A DNA stretch of 9,537 nt, taken from assembly GCA_945787425.1 (NCBI GenBank), contig CALZHO010000024.1, positions 1 to 9,537 of the forward strand, in the 5' to 3' direction. Positions 6,764-9,537 of this stretch are shown one piece after another. The DNA comes from an uncultured Bacteroidales bacterium (lineage in GTDB: Bacteria > Bacteroidota > Bacteroidia > Bacteroidales > Paludibacteraceae). Within the stretch, counting starts at the first letter, position 1, and each line of letters opens with the position of its first letter. The translations under genes were made by a program, and so were the position numbers. The notes under the pieces were generated by a model that saw only the letters and a program-made list of their open reading frames with translations, was not told the origin of the DNA and did no database searches.

Positions 6764-9166
6764 CATCGACGTGCGACTATCTTGCATAGTGGCAATGCCT
6801 CTATCATTAGTCCAATAAGGATATGTAGGATGGTCATAACCATCAAACACATATTCCGTCAATGCTGTTCCAAAATCATAGATATTATAGCACGTCACAT
6901 CCAATTGGAAAGGTATTTGCTTTATCCACCAGCGACCTGTCATACGCAAATCAAAATTGAAGAACGCATCTTCTCGTTTGCCAAAAGCGCCGTTTGCCAT
7001 ATTGATTCCTTTTGCATCGTTGCCACATAATGCTACTTGCATGTGCCCATCTACCGTCACAGGTTCAGCTACAAAAGTAGCAAATGGCTGACCATCTTTG
7101 AACTTACCATTCAAGCTGATTGAGAAATACTTGCAAGCATTATATGTAACCTGCAAACGCAAAATAAAAGACTTATCTTGATTTAAGCGACAATTTCCTT
7201 GATAGGGTAAGTTGCCATAACTCATCACTTTATACGCATTTGGATTTGCACTCGACTCTGCTAACACACCAATGTTATTATGTAGCGGACCATTACCAAT
7301 CGTAGAGAGTCCTGCCATCAAATAACTCTGCCATGATACACTAACGAACCATTTCTTGCCCGTGTACGAATACTTCGCTACGTTCGACATATAATAAGGT
7401 GTACGTCCGCCCACAGTACCACTCATCAAATCCTTTGGTTGCTGGCCTACTGTATAATGTTTCTCACCCTCACGCCAATAATACAAACCATCATGTTCAA
7501 ACATATTCGCCTCCAGGCCATCGCTATAATCGGTAAACCACATGTTATAATACTTGCGAATACTTGACAGCAGCGAGAACTGATGCCTTGACTGCTTATC
7601 GAAAGTAAAGCGAATAGGGATATCCAATACGGCATATGATGGCTGATGTGCCCATAGGTTCTTATCTATAGCATGATATTTGCCTCCCGTTGTGGCAAGC
7701 AAGGTGCCATCCGCATAGCGAATCTCGCCATTCATATAATCATTGCTCAAGTATTGCACCTCGTTCATGGTGTAACTCATGCGATTATGCGAAAGGTTCA
7801 ATCCCATCTGGAACCACCAATTGGGTTTCCAATCCAACGCAAACTTCGCCAGCCAATTCGGACTTACCACCGATTTGCCATTCAACAGTATTCCGTCCAA
7901 CGAAACGCCCAAATGCGCTTGCATACGTAGTCCACGCGCCAATTCATATTCCGCCACTACCATAGCTTCATTCTCCAACAACCCCACTCCATAAGCCGAT
8001 GATTGCCAGTGATATGTGTATAATGGCGTGCGTGATTTATCGGCTATACTTTGCATATACATATCGTTACTCCAAGACGTGGTTGTCGGACTAAAATGCA
8101 CAAACGAATTGAATCCCTCCGCATGTACACGCAACCATGGCAATAAACGCTGATCATATTGCACCGACAAACTCGCCTCATTTGTCTTACCATCCGCATA
8201 CCAAGGGTCAAAAGCCTCGCCATCGTGATCCAATAGGTTGCGAGCAAAAGACAGCGTGTCATGCTTCACATCGCTCAACGCCCAACTCAAACCTGCCACC
8301 AACTCTCCCCCATTGGCAAAGGTCTTTTTGCCATACAATGCTGCCGTATATGCATGCAAATCTGCTACTTCGTTGCGGTTATACAGCAATTCTGAGTACA
8401 TATCGCCTCTACCCTGCGCCACAAAATAATAGTTCAACTTATCCAACACATTATTTTCCTTCATTGGCAGTTCGCCATCCAATTGCGCTGTGTAGTAAGG
8501 ACTTGCATACATTCCCGATATACCCGTATGATTAAATGCTGTCTGGGTGCGCCAGCCATATTGAGCATATGCATGTTGGTAATACTGCTTTCCATAGGCA
8601 GGAATAGCAAAACTTGCATCCACACTACCCGCACCTATCACATGGTTGCGCATCTCTATAGGACGGCTATCCATCGTTCGTTCTTCACCAGACGAGTGAA
8701 ATAGATTAATCATCTCGCGCGTTCCTGGCGATATACCTCCCAAATTGCCTGTATTTCCTTTCAACGTGAGCGATTGTTGCTGCAATTCATCATCCGTAAA
8801 GTATATTCTTCCTTCGTGATAATCCAACACGAAATTAGTGCGTAACATATTGGTATATAGCATCGTACTGCCCACTTGATAGCGACTATCTATACGCATA
8901 CCATTCAGCGAATACTTATTCTGACGAAACGAGTTGCCTGCAATTGAAAAGATATTCATATCGCCCAAGTTCCATTCGCCTGTGGTTTCTGCTTCATACA
9001 CCACATAATCCGAATAATTATCCAGATAATGCCCTAAGTCGCCGTTGATATACCACTCACGAAAGAACTGGCTACCTACGCTATCCACGCCAAAAGATGG
9101 AAAAACCTCAGCACGCACCAGCGTACTGAGGCAGATACTCACTACCAATAAAATAGTCTTTTTCAT
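6683..9166 (-). CDS. TonB-dependent-receptor-like outer-membrane beta-barrel protein
   Basis: An 827-residue outer-membrane protein. The ATG at 9166 gives a signal peptide MKKTILLVV...LVRA cut near residue 19. A plug-like stretch NIFSIAGNSFRQ followed by YSLNGMRID (71-93) resembles the part of TonB receptor plugs where a conserved glycine precedes a YLDGxRID-type motif. The remainder is a long series of alternating strands rich in Tyr, Trp, Asn and Gly, such as QFSLLSSIRKYYNMWF and KWFVSVSWQSYLMAG, ending with RGLLVSLRIGLE and a nine-residue polar tail. No carboxypeptidase-regulatory-like domain, STN domain or obvious TonB box is seen before the plug, so energy coupling is uncertain. Family members import siderophores, vitamins or glycans; no substrate can be named, and no SusD-like partner is in the window. 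It lies 58 bases downstream of dnaJ on the same strand, with no clear promoter in between. Confidence 0.75.
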   Translation of the reverse strand: MKKTILLVVSICLSTLVRAEVFPSFGVDSVGSQFFREWYINGDLGHYLDNYSDYVVYEAETTGEWNLGDMNIFSIAGNSFRQNKYSLNGMRIDSRYQVGSTMLYTNMLRTNFVLDYHEGRIYFTDDELQQQSLTLKGNTGNLGGISPGTREMINLFHSSGEERTMDSRPIEMRNHVIGAGSVDASFAIPAYGKQYYQHAYAQYGWRTQTAFNHTGISGMYASPYYTAQLDGELPMKENNVLDKLNYYFVAQGRGDMYSELLYNRNEVADLHAYTAALYGKKTFANGGELVAGLSWALSDVKHDTLSFARNLLDHDGEAFDPWYADGKTNEASLSVQYDQRLLPWLRVHAEGFNSFVHFSPTTTSWSNDMYMQSIADKSRTPLYTYHWQSSAYGVGLLENEAMVVAEYELARGLRMQAHLGVSLDGILLNGKSVVSPNWLAKFALDWKPNWWFQMGLNLSHNRMSYTMNEVQYLSNDYMNGEIRYADGTLLATTGGKYHAIDKNLWAHQPSYAVLDIPIRFTFDKQSRHQFSLLSSIRKYYNMWFTDYSDGLEANMFEHDGLYYWREGEKHYTVGQQPKDLMSGTVGGRTPYYMSNVAKYSYTGKKWFVSVSWQSYLMAGLSTIGNGPLHNNIGVLAESSANPNAYKVMSYGNLPYQGNCRLNQDKSFILRLQVTYNACKYFSISLNGKFKDGQPFATFVAEPVTVDGHMQVALCGNDAKGINMANGAFGKREDAFFNFDLRMTGRWWIKQIPFQLDVTCYNIYDFGTALTEYVFDGYDHPTYPYWTNDRGIATMQDSRTSMSLCIPRGLLVSLRIGLEADKNHPHTP

Positions 9167-9168
9167 AA

Positions 9169-9205
9169 TCTAATATCTAACTTCTAACAGCCGAAGGCGG
9201 TCTAA
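9169..9205. repeat. Short repeats in the dnaJ-barrel spacer
   Basis: The 58-base spacer holds TCTAA at 9169, 9176 and 9183, a near-perfect tandem 7-base repeat ending two bases from the barrel ATG, and a fourth TCTAA at 9201. The 8-mer TCTAATAT is repeated at 9169-9176 and 9201-9208, and GCGGTCTA occurs at 9197-9204 and again at 9220-9227, where it includes the dnaJ stop. A small GCC-GAA-GGC hairpin (9190-9198) lies between them, too weak and without a T-run to be a terminator. On the coding strand the leader reads as repeated TTAGA. Confidence 0.7.
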
Positions 9206-9224
9206 TATTCCTCAGCGTAGCGGT

Positions 9225-9536
9225 CTATCCAAAGAGATTCTTAAAGAAATTCTTCTTATCGCTGCTGCCAGGACGAACATTTTCGCTCTTTTGCAGTTGC
9301 TCAATCATCTTCTTTTCCTCTTTGTTGAGATGCTCTGGGATATACACACCCACGTTGATCAGCATGTCGCCTGTGCCGTACTGACGCGCATATTGGTCAA
9401 TCATAGGTAAACCTTTTCCGCGCATACGGAGCACTTTGCCCGGTTGTGTGCCAGGAGTGATGGTAATCTTCGCTTCACCTTGCAAGGTAGGTATCTGCAC
9501 TTGTCCACCCAAAATTGCCGTAGGCACATCCAGCAG
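9225..9536 (-). CDS. dnaJ: Chaperone DnaJ, C-terminal end (partial)
   Basis: The gene enters from the right edge; the visible part starts LLDVPTAILGG and ends KNLFG at a TAG stop (9225-9227). This is the second C-terminal substrate-binding domain of class I DnaJ, with the typical TAILGG, then PTLQGEAKITI, GTQPGKVLRMRGKGLP, and GTGDMLINVGVYIPEHLNKEE, followed by the dimerisation helix. DnaJ delivers unfolded proteins to DnaK and stimulates its ATPase in the cytoplasm. The J domain and zinc fingers lie outside the window. A GTG at 9527 is an internal valine codon of this gene and not a start. Downstream, on the same strand, is the barrel gene. Confidence 0.93.
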   Translation of the reverse strand: MLDVPTAILGGQVQIPTLQGEAKITITPGTQPGKVLRMRGKGLPMIDQYARQYGTGDMLINVGVYIPEHLNKEEKKMIEQLQKSENVRPGSSDKKNFFKNLFG

Positions 9537-9537
9537 C

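Noticed and set aside
6764..6800. Possible hairpin (ACTAT/ATAGT) after the ligase stop as a terminator
   Set aside because: The stem is only five A/T-rich pairs with no T-run, and the stretch lies inside the barrel coding sequence.
8137..8535. 132-codon plus-strand open frame and several shorter ones opposite the barrel gene
   Set aside because: They are antisense to a well-supported barrel gene and their proteins show no recognisable domain or composition.
9527..9536. GTG at 9527 as the start of a short dnaJ-like gene
   Set aside because: The frame stays open to the window edge, and the preceding codons give LLD before VPTAILGG, as in full-length DnaJ.

Overview
The window looks like chromosomal DNA of a Bacteroidota bacterium, probably Bacteroidales. 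The reasons are a Bacteroidota-type Wzi capsule-assembly barrel, a large TonB-receptor-like outer-membrane barrel, an InaA-type lipopolysaccharide kinase domain of the kind common in that phylum, and start codons without clear Shine-Dalgarno sequences. Species cannot be told from the sequence.

Layout. At the left edge is the last part of an exonuclease III gene (1-98, +). A 42-base gap made largely of a tandem 11-base repeat follows. Then six plus-strand genes run from 141 to 6763 without a single intergenic base: lptB (LPS export ATPase), a kelch-propeller lipoprotein, a Wzi-family outer-membrane protein, a GT-A glycosyltransferase, a GT2 glycosyltransferase fused to an LPS-kinase-like domain, and an O-antigen ligase/polymerase-type membrane protein. 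Each of the five junctions is an overlap of 4 to 11 bases. On the minus strand a TonB-receptor-like barrel gene (6683-9166) converges on this run and shares its last 81 bases with the ligase gene. The dnaJ 3' end lies upstream of it on the same strand (9225-9536), separated by a 58-base spacer rich in short repeats.

How the genes may work together (inference). LptB powers LPS transport to the outer membrane. The two glycosyltransferase proteins and the kinase domain could build and phosphorylate a glycolipid core. The ligase-like protein could join or polymerise a glycan on it, and the Wzi barrel and propeller lipoprotein could act at the outer-membrane end. The run therefore reads as a compact surface-glycan module led by lptB, set between housekeeping genes (xth and dnaJ) and visibly more AT-rich than lptB. 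The sugar, the phosphate acceptor and the final product cannot be read from the sequence.

No tRNA, rRNA, CRISPR array, insertion sequence or convincing terminator was seen. No stretch over 300 bases lacks a gene.
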